Position numbers and translations under genes: made by a program. Of a DNA stretch of 64,000 nucleotides, positions 27,723-37,182 are shown one piece after another (position 1 is the stretch's first letter; the number at the start of each line of letters is the position of its first letter). The notes below the pieces were generated by a model that was not told the origin of the DNA, did no database searches, and saw only the letters and a list, made by a program, of their open reading frames with translations. This DNA is from an uncultured Bacteroidales bacterium (GTDB lineage Bacteria > Bacteroidota > Bacteroidia > Bacteroidales > FEN-979), in NCBI GenBank assembly GCA_903885595.1, contig CAISJJ010000373.1, positions 1 to 64,000 on the forward strand. Reading direction: 5' to 3'.

Positions 27723-29171
27723 TCAACGAATAACGCGCACCCTCTTCACTCCACTGTAGTCAATCGTCTTTACCTTATTGAGGTAATTGATCACCGCTTC
27801 GGCCGTTGTAAGGGGTGTTGTCACCCCCTGATCCTGGTGGTTGAACTTATAGGTAACAGCCATATAGTTGTTCATGGCAACTGTACATTCCCTGGCAGGA
27901 TCAAGTACTTTTCCCGATTCATCCAACATTTGAATTTTTGCGCATTGATTTTTACCATTGTCAAAGATCGTATAGGTCATCCCGGACACCTGCAGGTCAA
28001 TATCCTTTTCAAGGGCATATCCATAGCATATCAGCGACTCAATCTCAGCAGCATTCATTTTAAAAATCACCACCTGGTTATTGAACGGGTCGAGCTTATA
28101 TAAGTCCTTCATGGTGATATTCCCTTCAGGCAATTCATACGACCGGATTCCGCCCTTATTCTGGAATGCGAAATCTACCTTTAATTGGCTGGTAAGCGCA
28201 TCGGTCATCATACTCCCTAGTTCATCAAATCCTACAACCGGTTTTCCGGCAATTCCGATCACCTTGCTGAATTCTTCATTATCATTGTATTGATCAATAA
28301 GTTTCCGGATGTCGGGATTTTCGTTTTTCAGGTTTGCGATGGGAATCACTTCATCGAGACGATTGCTGACAGCGCCATTTTCGATCAGCAATGTTGTTTT
28401 GCCTATAAATCTCAGGTTTGCGCCAGCCTGGACAATCATTACGTCATTCTCCATCAGTGGTTTTTCAAGCAGGGTGTGGGAATGGCCGCCGATGATCAGA
28501 TCAAATTGCGGCATTGAATCCGCGAGGCGCACATCATCGTCAACACCCAGGTGCGACAGCCCGATAAGGATTCCATAACGGGCTTTTAGCCAGGCGTATT
28601 CCCGTGCTTTAGTTAATCCAAAGGTAAACTTAATCCCGGTCATTTTCGAAGGATGGGAGCTTGGAAGACCGTTTTCATCGAGCTGAATAATGCCCAGAAA
28701 TGCCAGGGAGTCACCGTTTGGTGTGCCTAGCACTATATATGGTTTGAGCGGGTGCATAACAGCTGCAGAAGCGTCAACATTACAGCTGATAAACGGGAAA
28801 ATAGCCTGATCAAGCCGTTTATTAAGAAAATCCTGGCCCATATCGAACTCATGGTTTCCAAGGGCGCTTACGTTGAACCCACAACGGTTCATCAGGTCGA
28901 TCATTGGATAACCCTTGTCGGGGATCATATCAACTACGGGATTTCCGGTGAAATTATCTCCGGCGGATACTAAAAAAACATTCGGATGATTCCTGCGGAG
29001 GCTATCGGCCAGATATGCCAATTTCGCCATATTGTCGATCTTGGCATGCATGTCGTTTGTATGCAGGATAATGATCTCAGCAGATTTTTGCCTGGCCGGT
29101 TCCTGTGTGTAGCCAGAGGAGGAAAAGAGAAAAAATATTGTAGAAAGTAAAATAAAAAGCCTTGTATTCAT
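27723..29171 (-). CDS. Secreted 5'-nucleotidase-family metallophosphatase
   Basis: A 482-residue exported enzyme of the UshA/CpdB group, which hydrolyses nucleotides, nucleotide sugars or cyclic nucleotides. From the ATG at 29171 the protein opens with a good signal peptide (MNTRLFILLSTIFFLFSSSGYTQ); an upstream in-frame ATG at 29189 is possible. The metallophosphatase domain has TNDMHAKID, GDNFTGNP, GNHEFDMG, LSHLG and GGHSHT for the two-metal site. The 5'-nucleotidase C-terminal domain (about 300-455) has NKGGIRSYELPEG and DPFNNQVV. A strong promoter overlaps the end of the ABC exporter gene upstream. It probably acts in the periplasm or at the cell surface in phosphate and nucleoside scavenging. 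Confidence 0.92.
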   Translation of the reverse strand: MNTRLFILLSTIFFLFSSSGYTQEPARQKSAEIIILHTNDMHAKIDNMAKLAYLADSLRRNHPNVFLVSAGDNFTGNPVVDMIPDKGYPMIDLMNRCGFNVSALGNHEFDMGQDFLNKRLDQAIFPFISCNVDASAAVMHPLKPYIVLGTPNGDSLAFLGIIQLDENGLPSSHPSKMTGIKFTFGLTKAREYAWLKARYGILIGLSHLGVDDDVRLADSMPQFDLIIGGHSHTLLEKPLMENDVMIVQAGANLRFIGKTTLLIENGAVSNRLDEVIPIANLKNENPDIRKLIDQYNDNEEFSKVIGIAGKPVVGFDELGSMMTDALTSQLKVDFAFQNKGGIRSYELPEGNITMKDLYKLDPFNNQVVIFKMNAAEIESLICYGYALEKDIDLQVSGMTYTIFDNGKNQCAKIQMLDESGKVLDPARECTVAMNNYMAVTYKFNHQDQGVTTPLTTAEAVINYLNKVKTIDYSGVKRVRVIR

Positions 29172-29186
29172 TGATTGTCGTTTTTG

Positions 29187-29219
29187 CAAAAATACAAAAC
29201 AACTTGGTCATCCGGCAAA
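29187..29219 (-). promoter_or_regulatory. -33/-7 promoter for the 5'-nucleotidase gene
   Basis: On the minus strand TTTG (29219-29216) is followed after 21 bases by TATTTTTG (29194-29187), an exact fit to the Bacteroidota TTTG-N19-21-TAnnTTTG promoter. The -33 box lies inside the last codons of the upstream ABC exporter gene. The -7 box is 15 bases from the chosen ATG at 29171, so this gene can be expressed independently. Confidence 0.6.
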
Positions 29220-30980
29220 CTGCAATTCGCTAAGGTTCCTGTATATTCCATCTTCGACCATCCGTAACTGTTCATGTGTTCCCTGTTCAACGATCCGGCC
29301 ATTATCAAGTACCAGGATGTGATCGGCCTGACGGATGGTGGACAGCCTATGGGCTATGACGATGGAGGTGCGACCCTTCATCAGGTTTTCGAGGGCATCC
29401 TGTACAAGTCTTTCTGATTCAGAATCGAGCGAAGATGTAGCCTCGTCAAGAATCAGGATTTTTGGATTTTTCAGCACTGCACGGGCAATGGCGATACGCT
29501 GGCGCTGACCCCCTGACAGCTGTGTGCCCCGCTCGCCGACAAGGGTTTCAAGTCCTTCCGGGAACTGGTTGATAAACTCCCATGCATTTGCTTTCCTGGC
29601 GGCATCCAAGATCAATTCATCGGTTGAGCCAGGCTTTCCATAGGCGATATTTTCACGGATTGATCCACCGAAAAGAAAGATGTCCTGCGGCACAATGGCC
29701 ATCTGGCTGCGTAACACTGAAACCGGTATGTTCTGGTTGTCCTTTTCATCGAACAGGATTTGTCCCGAAACCGGATCGAAAAGCCGAAGCAACAGTGAAA
29801 CAAACGTCGATTTTCCCGCCCCGCTCGGGCCTACCAGGGCAACCAGGGTGTCGGGACTGATATTCACGTTTACCTCAGAAAGTACATTCATTTCGGTCCG
29901 TGAGGGATAATGAAATGAAACATTATTGAAACGGATGGCTCCATGTAAAATCTGGTCAGGCTGGAGTTTCGGGATTTCAGCGACCTGTTCCACAGGTTCA
30001 TTAAAAATCTCAAGCAAATCTTCGGTAGCCCCGATGAATTTCTGAACGCGTGCAAACACATCGGCCATTCCCCCGATGGTTCCCCCGATGAACATGGAGT
30101 AAATCACGAAGGAGAAAAGCTCACCGGTGGCAAGTTCACCTGCCGCCAGCAATGCCGCCCCTTTCCATATTACAGCAACCATCGACCCGAATATCCCCAG
30201 GATGGTGAGAGATGAAAAAGCACCACGCAGTTTACCGTTTTTAATCCCCGTATGGGCAATTTCGATAGTTTTAGTCCGGTAACGGGCCATCTCGAAAAAT
30301 TCGTTGGTAAAGGCTTTCACACTTTGAATGCCCTGTAATGTTTCCTCAACGATGGTATTGGAGTCGGCCACCTGGCTTTGGGCCTGTTTGCTTAATTTCC
30401 GGATATAACGTCCGAAGAAAACCACCAGGATCATGATTACTGGTACGATTGCAAGCATGAAAAGGGTCAATTTAATAGAGGTGACCATCAGCAGGCTCAC
30501 CCCGCCGACAATGATAATCAGCTGCCGCAGAAATTCAGCCAGGGTGGTTGTCAGTGCATCCTGCAACAGTGTGATATCGGAGGATATCCTGCTGTTGAGT
30601 TCGCCTACCCGGCGGTGCTGGAAAAACTTCATCGGCAGGCGAATCAAATGGTTGAAGGTGCTTTGCCGGAGATCGGCAAGGGTTTTTTCGGCTACATGCA
30701 CAAAAAGATAGATCCGGAAGTAGGAACAAACCGACTGGACAATTAAAACAATTACAAGAACCAGGGCGATCCGGTCGATTTCCTGTGCCAGTTTTCCCTG
30801 GTCACCCAGGTCGACCAGCTGACCCAAAAGTTTTGGGAAAGCCAGGCTTGCCACACTTGATCCAAGCAGGAATAATAGACCCAGGGCGTATTCATACTTG
30901 TAAGGCTTTATATAGCTGTATAATTGAAACAGTTTCCGCAGACCTGTCAGGGTGATCTTTTGCTTTTTTGGTTCCTCCAT
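29208..30980 (-). CDS. ABC exporter, fused membrane and ATPase domains (MsbA/ABCB-like)
   Basis: A 590-residue half-transporter that works as a homodimer. I start it at the ATG at 30980, which is preceded by a real Shine-Dalgarno sequence (AGGAG at 30990-30986). The extra in-frame residues up to 31049 have no family resemblance. Six membrane helices span about 20-310. The ATPase domain follows with Walker A GPSGAGKST, signature LSGGQRQRIA, Walker B ILILDEAT and the H-loop IAHRLST. The family includes lipid A flippases (MsbA) and multidrug or peptide exporters; the substrate cannot be read here. It is divergent from arginine deiminase and followed by the 5'-nucleotidase gene. Confidence 0.92.
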   Translation of the reverse strand: MEEPKKQKITLTGLRKLFQLYSYIKPYKYEYALGLLFLLGSSVASLAFPKLLGQLVDLGDQGKLAQEIDRIALVLVIVLIVQSVCSYFRIYLFVHVAEKTLADLRQSTFNHLIRLPMKFFQHRRVGELNSRISSDITLLQDALTTTLAEFLRQLIIIVGGVSLLMVTSIKLTLFMLAIVPVIMILVVFFGRYIRKLSKQAQSQVADSNTIVEETLQGIQSVKAFTNEFFEMARYRTKTIEIAHTGIKNGKLRGAFSSLTILGIFGSMVAVIWKGAALLAAGELATGELFSFVIYSMFIGGTIGGMADVFARVQKFIGATEDLLEIFNEPVEQVAEIPKLQPDQILHGAIRFNNVSFHYPSRTEMNVLSEVNVNISPDTLVALVGPSGAGKSTFVSLLLRLFDPVSGQILFDEKDNQNIPVSVLRSQMAIVPQDIFLFGGSIRENIAYGKPGSTDELILDAARKANAWEFINQFPEGLETLVGERGTQLSGGQRQRIAIARAVLKNPKILILDEATSSLDSESERLVQDALENLMKGRTSIVIAHRLSTIRQADHILVLDNGRIVEQGTHEQLRMVEDGIYRNLSELQFAG

Positions 30981-31218
30981 TATTTCTCCTTCACATACTT
31001 TTCGGGTCAGGTATCCATTTTCCACGGCTTGAGCAGGATAATCTCCCAAATGAAGTAACCTTGGTTTTCAATTGGGAGCATCACAAGATGCGGCTTTCAC
31101 CAGTTTCGAAATGAAGACGTTGAAATTATTTCCTGTTGATAACTAATGTCAAAGTTAATGTTTTTTCCCGCATAGTTGACGACCAACCTGAAATCCAACA
31201 GCAATCCTGCACTGAATA

Positions 31219-31250
31219 TTGACAAATCATTCCCGGAAATACTAATTTTG
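31219..31250 (+). promoter_or_regulatory. -33/-7 promoter for arginine deiminase
   Basis: TTG (31219-31221, extending to TTGAC) is followed after 21 bases by TAATTTTG (31243-31250), an exact TAnnTTTG box. The ATG of the deiminase gene is 17 bases further on, so the leader is very short. This is one of the cleanest promoters in the window. Confidence 0.6.
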
Positions 31251-31267
31251 CCGGCAAATCTTTTCCC

Positions 31268-32521
31268 ATGGCACAAAAATTCAGTGTGGATATTCGTTCT
31301 GAGATCGGAGAACTGGAATCTGTAATCCTTCATTCCCCCGGCGCCGAAGTGGAAAATATGACCCCTGAAAATGCCGAACGGGCCTTGTATAGCGATATTC
31401 TCAACCTGAACATCGGTCTGGCTGAATACAGTCAGCTCCAAGGGGTACTATCAATGGTAGCGAAGACCTGTGAAGTCAGGAATCTGTTGCAAGATGTGGT
31501 CGAACAGGCAGGGGCTAGAGATGAACTGGTTGGAAACGTTTGTTTGAATGAAAACACTCCCGGAATCCGCGACCGGTTGCTTGATATGACCTCAGGAGAC
31601 CTATCAACCGCTCTGATCGAAGGGGTGTTGCTTGAGAAGGATAACCTGACAAAATTCCTGGCCAAGGGTCGATATGAACTGATGCCGCTGCATAATTTCT
31701 TTTTCATGCGCGACCCGGCTGTATGCTTATCTAACAAGGTACTCATCTCAAAGATGGCAAGTGTTGTACGTGAGCGGGAATCGATCATCATGGAAAGCAT
31801 TTTCAAACATCATCCCGAATTCGGGATTGAAACCATAAATCCTGTACACTGGCCTCATTTATCAAACATAACGATCGAAGGCGGAGACGTAATTGTTGCA
31901 AGGGAAGATGTTTTGCTTGTCGGGACCGGATCACGTACAACCTCACAGGGGATCGATTTTCTGCTGGACTGGTATAAAAGGGAAAAGCTTTCGAAACATA
32001 TCCTGGTTCAGGAGCTACCATTTAAACCAGAATCCTTCATTCATCTCGACATGGTATTCACACTGCTCGACCGTGACAAATGTATGGTTTATGAACCTGT
32101 GATTCTAAAAGCAAACAAATTACAAACAGTCCATATCATCGTTGAACACGGGAAGGTGATTTCGATGTTCAATGAAGAAAACCTTTTAAGTGCGCTGAAT
32201 AAGATGGGATTCGGCCTTGAACCGGTTATTTGCGGCGGTACTGCCGATGCATGGACCCAGGAACGGGAACAATGGCATTCGGGCGCCAACTTTTTTGCTA
32301 TTGCTCCGGGGAAGGTAATCGGTTATGCCCGTAATACCTATACACTGGATGAATTGTCGAAGCATGGCTTTGAAATTATCAAGGCAAAGTCGATCATCAA
32401 ATGTAAAACCGACCTAAATGATTATAAAAGATGTGTTATTGCCATCGAAGGCAGCGAACTTGCGCGTGGAGGCGGCGGAGCACGGTGTATGACAATGCCT
32501 GTCAGGAGAAGGCCGGTGTAA
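31268..32521 (+). CDS. arcA: Arginine deiminase
   Basis: Hydrolyses L-arginine to citrulline and ammonia in the cytoplasm, the first step of the arginine deiminase route. The 417-residue length is standard. Guanidino-group enzyme motifs are present: FFMRDPAV (about 142-149), ITIEGGDV with its acidic residues, HLDMVFT with the catalytic histidine, TADAWTQEREQWHSGANFFAI, and the nucleophile C407 in GGGGARCM. No ornithine transcarbamylase (arcB), carbamate kinase (arcC) or arginine/ornithine antiporter gene lies nearby, so the energy-yielding pathway is incomplete here. It is expressed from its own promoter (31219-31250). A role in acid or ammonia homeostasis, or use of enzymes encoded elsewhere, is possible. 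Confidence 0.96.
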   Translation: MAQKFSVDIRSEIGELESVILHSPGAEVENMTPENAERALYSDILNLNIGLAEYSQLQGVLSMVAKTCEVRNLLQDVVEQAGARDELVGNVCLNENTPGIRDRLLDMTSGDLSTALIEGVLLEKDNLTKFLAKGRYELMPLHNFFFMRDPAVCLSNKVLISKMASVVRERESIIMESIFKHHPEFGIETINPVHWPHLSNITIEGGDVIVAREDVLLVGTGSRTTSQGIDFLLDWYKREKLSKHILVQELPFKPESFIHLDMVFTLLDRDKCMVYEPVILKANKLQTVHIIVEHGKVISMFNEENLLSALNKMGFGLEPVICGGTADAWTQEREQWHSGANFFAIAPGKVIGYARNTYTLDELSKHGFEIIKAKSIIKCKTDLNDYKRCVIAIEGSELARGGGGARCMTMPVRRRPV

Positions 32522-32535
32522 ATCAGCAATTTTAT

Positions 32536-33330
32536 TTAATCCGTAAGGATCAGTTTGCTTAAACATCCAGTTTCACCTGTATTCAATCTAATGAAGTAAA
32601 TTCCGGGTACCTGGTCAAGTGTGAAAGTCCTCTTATATTCACCAGCAGAAAAAGGTTCATCAAGCAGAACCCTGATCCTTTCACCTTTCACATTAAAAAG
32701 TTCAATGCGGATCGATTGCGGTGAATCAAGCAAAAAGCAGATTGTAGTAAACCCCCTGCCCGGGTTTGGGGAAATCTGCATAACAGGTTTTTCCTTCGCG
32801 GCAATACCAACAGTACTCTGACTTACTGTCATGGTTGTGGTTTTTGTATTTGGTTTACCAACGGCAAAGGAACCATAGAATGTAACGCTGCCAGCCCCGG
32901 ATGCAGGAGCTGTCCACTGAAAATTCCATGTAGCCGGGTTTCCTGATTGAGCCGATGAGTGCGTCACATATTTACCGCCCCCGACCAGTTTGTTCCCGGT
33001 GCCTGCCGTAAGTGTACCGATAAGGGTTCCGGAAATATCCTGGGGAGAAACTTCAAATCCTTTATTTCCGCTGCCTGTTGCAGTGACACTAATGGTGTAG
33101 GTTGCTCCGGGTACATATCCTGTTACAGGAATATTGGAGGTAATCCATCCGGTAACCGCGACAGGAGTGCCTCCCATACAATGGGAACAATTCAGCCCAT
33201 CGCCAGGCGAGTTGGTATAACCCGGAGGTGCGCCACCTGAGTTTTTAAGATCACTGCCACCAAAACTGGCCATCAGGATCACGATCAGGCTCAGAAAGAT
33301 TGAAAAGAGAACAGTAAAATACTTTTTCAT
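32536..33330 (-). CDS. T9SS-exported choice-of-anchor V (reeler-like) protein
   Basis: A 264-residue secreted protein. It has an N-terminal signal peptide (1-24), then a beta-sandwich of the choice-of-anchor V/reeler-like type (about 35-180) that begins GGAPPGYTNSPGDGLNCSHC. A C-terminal type IX sorting domain (about 183-264) is marked by ISPNPGRGFTTI, GIYFIRLNTG and a final KLILTD. Cargo of this kind is moved by T9SS and attached at or released from the cell surface. Related domains usually start with a CxxCH haem-binding-like motif; here it reads CSHCM, so the histidine after the second cysteine is missing. It converges on arginine deiminase with a 14-base gap. Function is unknown. Confidence 0.85.
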   Translation of the reverse strand: MKKYFTVLFSIFLSLIVILMASFGGSDLKNSGGAPPGYTNSPGDGLNCSHCMGGTPVAVTGWITSNIPVTGYVPGATYTISVTATGSGNKGFEVSPQDISGTLIGTLTAGTGNKLVGGGKYVTHSSAQSGNPATWNFQWTAPASGAGSVTFYGSFAVGKPNTKTTTMTVSQSTVGIAAKEKPVMQISPNPGRGFTTICFLLDSPQSIRIELFNVKGERIRVLLDEPFSAGEYKRTFTLDQVPGIYFIRLNTGETGCLSKLILTD

Positions 33331-33358
33331 GGATAGATTTTTTTATAAAAGTAATGAA

Positions 33359-33366
33359 TATTTTTG
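33359..33366 (+). promoter_or_regulatory. -7 box for arfB
   Basis: TATTTTTG, an exact TAnnTTTG match, 28 bases before the arfB ATG. No clear -33 TTTG is seen. The 64-base spacer also serves the divergent T9SS cargo gene. Confidence 0.45.
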
Positions 33367-33394
33367 TCGGTCCGGGAGGTATAAAAAGGGATAG

Positions 33395-33811
33395 ATGATG
33401 ATTGACCGTGATTTCAGCAATGAATTGCATTTAAGTGCATCGAGGAGCAGTGGCCCGGGAGGTCAGCATGTAAATAAAGTCAGCACCAGGATGGAACTCC
33501 GGTTTCATGTACCCGGTTCATTGCTTCTTACTGATGCGGAGAAGGAACTGATCCTTGAAAAGCTCGCTAACCGGATCAATTCGGCAGGTGAGTTGATCCT
33601 GGTTTCCCAGACAGAACGGTCGCAGGTGAAAAACAGGGAGAAAGTAATTGAAAAATTCTACACTTTGATTACCCGTGCATTGACACTTCTCAAGAAACGT
33701 AAGCAAACACAGCCATCAAAGGCATCAAATGAGGAGCGACTTGAGGAAAAACGTCAGCATAGCGAAAAGAAGGAAAGAAGGAACAAGATTATTTCGGAAG
33801 GGAAAAAATGA
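33395..33811 (+). CDS. arfB: Alternative ribosome-rescue factor ArfB (codon-independent peptidyl-tRNA hydrolase)
   Basis: A 138-residue protein that releases nascent chains from ribosomes stalled at the end of broken mRNAs. It has the class-I release-factor catalytic loop GPGGQHVNK with GGQ at 22-24, but lacks the codon-recognition domain of PrfA/PrfB, as ArfB should. The C-terminal tail from about 105 is rich in lysine, arginine and glutamate; in characterised ArfB this tail enters the empty mRNA channel. The stop lies 23 bases inside the convergent propeller kinase gene. Either of the first two Met codons could be used. Confidence 0.94.
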   Translation: MMIDRDFSNELHLSASRSSGPGGQHVNKVSTRMELRFHVPGSLLLTDAEKELILEKLANRINSAGELILVSQTERSQVKNREKVIEKFYTLITRALTLLKKRKQTQPSKASNEERLEEKRQHSEKKERRNKIISEGKK

Positions 33812-36800
33812 AACTGCTGCCCTTGCCTAATTCACTTTCGACTCGTATAGTACCATTGTGTTTTTCAATGAATTCGCGGCAAAGAATCAAACCCAGGCCA
33901 GAACCCCGTTCCTTTTCAGTGCCTTTTCGGGAAAATTTGTTGTCAAGCAGAAAAATCCTGGAGATGTTCTCCTGATCAATTCCCGTACCGGTATCCTGAA
34001 CAGTTACCTCAACATGGCTATCTGATTCAGCTACGGAAATGGTTACCAGGCCTTGTTGCTGTGTGAACTTGACTGCATTGGTGAGGAGATTGCGAAGAAC
34101 CGTATCGATCATGCGGGTGTCGCCGGTTACTATTACCGGGAGGATATCATCATACAGTACTTTAATGTTTTTTTTCTCTGCCTGACTTTTAATCAGATCA
34201 ATATTTTCAAGGATCTTTTCCGAAACATCAAATGAAACTGGCTGAAAATCAAGTGTCCCGGTTTGTTTTCTTGCCCAGATCAGCAGGTTTTGCAGCAGGT
34301 CGAAAGTGTGTTTTGTCGTGTCGCGGATGTCACCAACCAATTTCCGCACTTTTTCTGTGTCAGCCTGATTAATAGATCCAAGCGCCATTTCTGATAATCC
34401 CAGGATAGTATTAAAGGGATTCCGGAGATCATGTGCAATGATGGAGAAAAACTTATCCCGTGTGGTGTTCAGAGCTGATAGTGCATCGTTCAGTGTGTTA
34501 AGTTCTGTGTTTTTCTGAATGATTTGGGCATTTTGTTCTTCAATTTGCAGGGTGCGCTGGTGAACTTTGTGTTCCAGGAGATCACGTTCACGAATGAGTT
34601 TCTTCTCTCGCATTCTGATATAGATCATAATTATTCCTGCCAGGATGATCAGATATGCCGTCCATGCCCAGCTGCTGCGCCACCAGGGTGGCCTGATAAT
34701 GATCTTCAGGCTTGGACCAGACTCATTCCATACGCCATCGTTGTTCGATCCTTTTACCCTGAATGTATATTCTCCGGGAGGGAGATTGGAGAAAGGGACG
34801 AATCTACGGTTTCCGGTTTCGATCCAATCGCCTGATACCCCTTCGAGCATATAGGCGTAACGGTTTTTTTCGGGATTCGTGAACTCAAGCGCAGCAAATT
34901 CAATTGTAAAAGTGTGGTCGTTGTAATTTAAAACGACTTCTCTGGCATTTTCCACATCAAGGTATACCTTCTCGGCCTGGAGAGTCTTGTAGAAGGAAGT
35001 AAAGACAACTTTAGGTATGAAGGGGTTGTCATGGATTGAATCGGGGTAAAAAGAGTTAAAACCATTCATCCCGCCAAAGAACAATTCGCCATCGTTGCTT
35101 TTACAACAGGCACGCAAATTAAATTCCAAACTCTGCAAACCCTCTTCAACCGAATAGGTGCGGAAACGGCCGCTTAAAGTGTCAAGCCTGCAAAGGCCTC
35201 CACCTGTTGCAAACCAAAGATTCTTCCGGTCATCCTGAAGAATTTCAAAAATTCGGTTATTGGGAAGTCCCTGCTCCTGGGCATAATAGACGAAAGAAGA
35301 ATCACGCTTGACAAACCGGTTAACATAAGAACCGGTACCAATCCAGATATCTCCGTGATGATCTTCGCATAGGCTGATAACAAAATTATCGCACAATGTG
35401 TTTGGTTTGTCGCCCTTTTCATAGTGCTTCATTGTTCCTGTGCGGGGGTTAAAAATGTCCAGGCCGCTTAATGTAGCGATCCAGATGAGGCCATCGCGGT
35501 CTTCAAGCAGTGAATAGACCAGGTTCCCACTGATTCGGTGGTGCCCGGCAGCCTCTTCTTTGAATACCTCTGTCGATGATGAACTAAGGTTAACACGGAA
35601 TAACCCGTTTTGTGTGCCAATCCAGTAATTGTTATCCCTGGCACGGATGATAGCATATATCCTGACTCCACGAAAGTCGGGCAGGTTTTTATTCCGAAAA
35701 AACTCGCTGAACCGGATGAAACTGTTTTTCGTCTGATCATATACACTAATACCGTCACGGGTTCCGATCCAGATGTTATTCCATAAATCGGCATAGATCA
35801 CATGCACGAAATCGTTGGTAATGTGATGCTCTCCCCACAGTCGGGTGGAAAAATGCTCGACCATGCCGGTCTTGGGATAAATTTTATTAAGTCCCTGTCC
35901 CCAGTTGCCGACCCATATATGCCCTTTATTATCCTTGTATACAGATGCAATAACGTTCCCCAGCAAATTTGTTGAAAAAGATGTGTTATCCCTGCGATAG
36001 AGTTTAAATTTGCGTGGTTTCAGGTCGGTCTTACTGAGACCCTGAAGTGTTCCGATCCAAAGGTTCTGTGATTTATCGATGGTGAGCGATAATATTATAT
36101 TGTGTCCGAGACCATGATTTTCGCTTGTGAAATTTTCATTAACGAGCGCACCTTCTGCAGACCATGAGGCACGGTTAAGTCCACCGCCTTCGGTACCAAT
36201 CCAAAGAAACCCGGAGGGATCGCCGGTGATGGCACGGATAAAGTTATTGCTCAGCGAATGGCTGTTCCGGGTATCGGCAAAAAACTTTTTTAACGAGCGG
36301 TTTTTTTTATCATAACGATTCAGTCCGGAGGTGGTACCGATCAGAATAGAGCCGTCCCGATCCTCGAAAAGTGCTGTGATCGTATTGTCGCTCAATGAAT
36401 TGATGTCATTGGTCTGATGGATAAAGTAGCTGAACGATTCAGTTTGGGGATTAAAACAAGCCAACCCATTGGTTGAGCCAATCCAGATCAATCCTTCCCG
36501 GTCTTCAAGTAATGGAATGATATTGTCCTTTACAGAACCATCGTAAGCGAGACGGCTTGTATAATGTTTATACAAATTGCCAGTCGGATTAAAGATGGTC
36601 AGCACAGGTGGTGTGTTAATCAGGATGCTGCCGTTTCTTGCAACACGCACATCATAGGGATAATCGGCAACATCGTTTGAATAACCGGTGGTATATTTCA
36701 GGCGTATGAATCTTTTTTCATTACGCACCCACTTGTTCACCCCACCCTTCGTTCCAATCCACAGATTACCCTTGCGATCTTCATCTATCGAATAGATCCA

Positions 36801-37046
36801 ACTGTTGGAAAGAGAAGAGGAGTCGGCAGGGTTGTAAGAAAAAATTTCAAAATTATAACCATTGAAACGATTAAGGCCATTCTGAGTCCCGGTCCAAATA
36901 TAGCCTTGGGAGTCCTGAAACACACAATTGACTACACTCTGCGATAGTCCTTTTTCGATTGGGTAGTTGGTGAAAAAAAATTGTTGTGACCGGCTGGTCA
37001 GCCCGACCAGGAGTATATATGTCAGAAGGAATGACAGCCGTTTCAT
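33789..37046 (-). CDS. Two-component-regulator-propeller sensor histidine kinase
   Basis: A 1085-residue sensor kinase from the ATG at 37046 (MKRLSFLL, giving a clean signal peptide). The periplasmic part carries a series of Reg_prop repeats with the recurring pattern LEDRDGxIWIGT across about 30-680. A Y_Y_Y domain (about 700-780) contains YAYMLEGVSGDWI. One membrane helix lies at about 792-812, then a coiled coil, HisKA with FFSIIAHDLRNPF, and HATPase with LRNLLTNAVKFT, DTGTGI and GSGLGLIL. Relatives in Bacteroides often continue into a receiver and an AraC domain and control polysaccharide-use loci; this one ends after the ATPase, so it needs a separate response regulator not seen nearby. 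It is divergent from the acyltransferase gene. Confidence 0.93.
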   Translation of the reverse strand: MKRLSFLLTYILLVGLTSRSQQFFFTNYPIEKGLSQSVVNCVFQDSQGYIWTGTQNGLNRFNGYNFEIFSYNPADSSSLSNSWIYSIDEDRKGNLWIGTKGGVNKWVRNEKRFIRLKYTTGYSNDVADYPYDVRVARNGSILINTPPVLTIFNPTGNLYKHYTSRLAYDGSVKDNIIPLLEDREGLIWIGSTNGLACFNPQTESFSYFIHQTNDINSLSDNTITALFEDRDGSILIGTTSGLNRYDKKNRSLKKFFADTRNSHSLSNNFIRAITGDPSGFLWIGTEGGGLNRASWSAEGALVNENFTSENHGLGHNIILSLTIDKSQNLWIGTLQGLSKTDLKPRKFKLYRRDNTSFSTNLLGNVIASVYKDNKGHIWVGNWGQGLNKIYPKTGMVEHFSTRLWGEHHITNDFVHVIYADLWNNIWIGTRDGISVYDQTKNSFIRFSEFFRNKNLPDFRGVRIYAIIRARDNNYWIGTQNGLFRVNLSSSSTEVFKEEAAGHHRISGNLVYSLLEDRDGLIWIATLSGLDIFNPRTGTMKHYEKGDKPNTLCDNFVISLCEDHHGDIWIGTGSYVNRFVKRDSSFVYYAQEQGLPNNRIFEILQDDRKNLWFATGGGLCRLDTLSGRFRTYSVEEGLQSLEFNLRACCKSNDGELFFGGMNGFNSFYPDSIHDNPFIPKVVFTSFYKTLQAEKVYLDVENAREVVLNYNDHTFTIEFAALEFTNPEKNRYAYMLEGVSGDWIETGNRRFVPFSNLPPGEYTFRVKGSNNDGVWNESGPSLKIIIRPPWWRSSWAWTAYLIILAGIIMIYIRMREKKLIRERDLLEHKVHQRTLQIEEQNAQIIQKNTELNTLNDALSALNTTRDKFFSIIAHDLRNPFNTILGLSEMALGSINQADTEKVRKLVGDIRDTTKHTFDLLQNLLIWARKQTGTLDFQPVSFDVSEKILENIDLIKSQAEKKNIKVLYDDILPVIVTGDTRMIDTVLRNLLTNAVKFTQQQGLVTISVAESDSHVEVTVQDTGTGIDQENISRIFLLDNKFSRKGTEKERGSGLGLILCREFIEKHNGTIRVESELGKGSSFIFSLPK

Positions 37047-37174
37047 AGTGGCATTCAAGGGTTCAATGACAAAATAATTCTCCCAGCTAAAAAAAGTGTG
37101 AAAATTTCCGGGAGATCCTTGTCTGTTCAGAATAATTTAGAGGGTAAAGGTAACAACTATTTATGATAAAGAGC

Positions 37175-37182
37175 TACTTTTG
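37175..37182 (+). promoter_or_regulatory. Candidate -7 box for acyltransferase gene
   Basis: TACTTTTG matches TAnnTTTG. It lies 118 bases upstream of the acyltransferase ATG with no clear -33 element, so the assignment is tentative. Confidence 0.3.
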
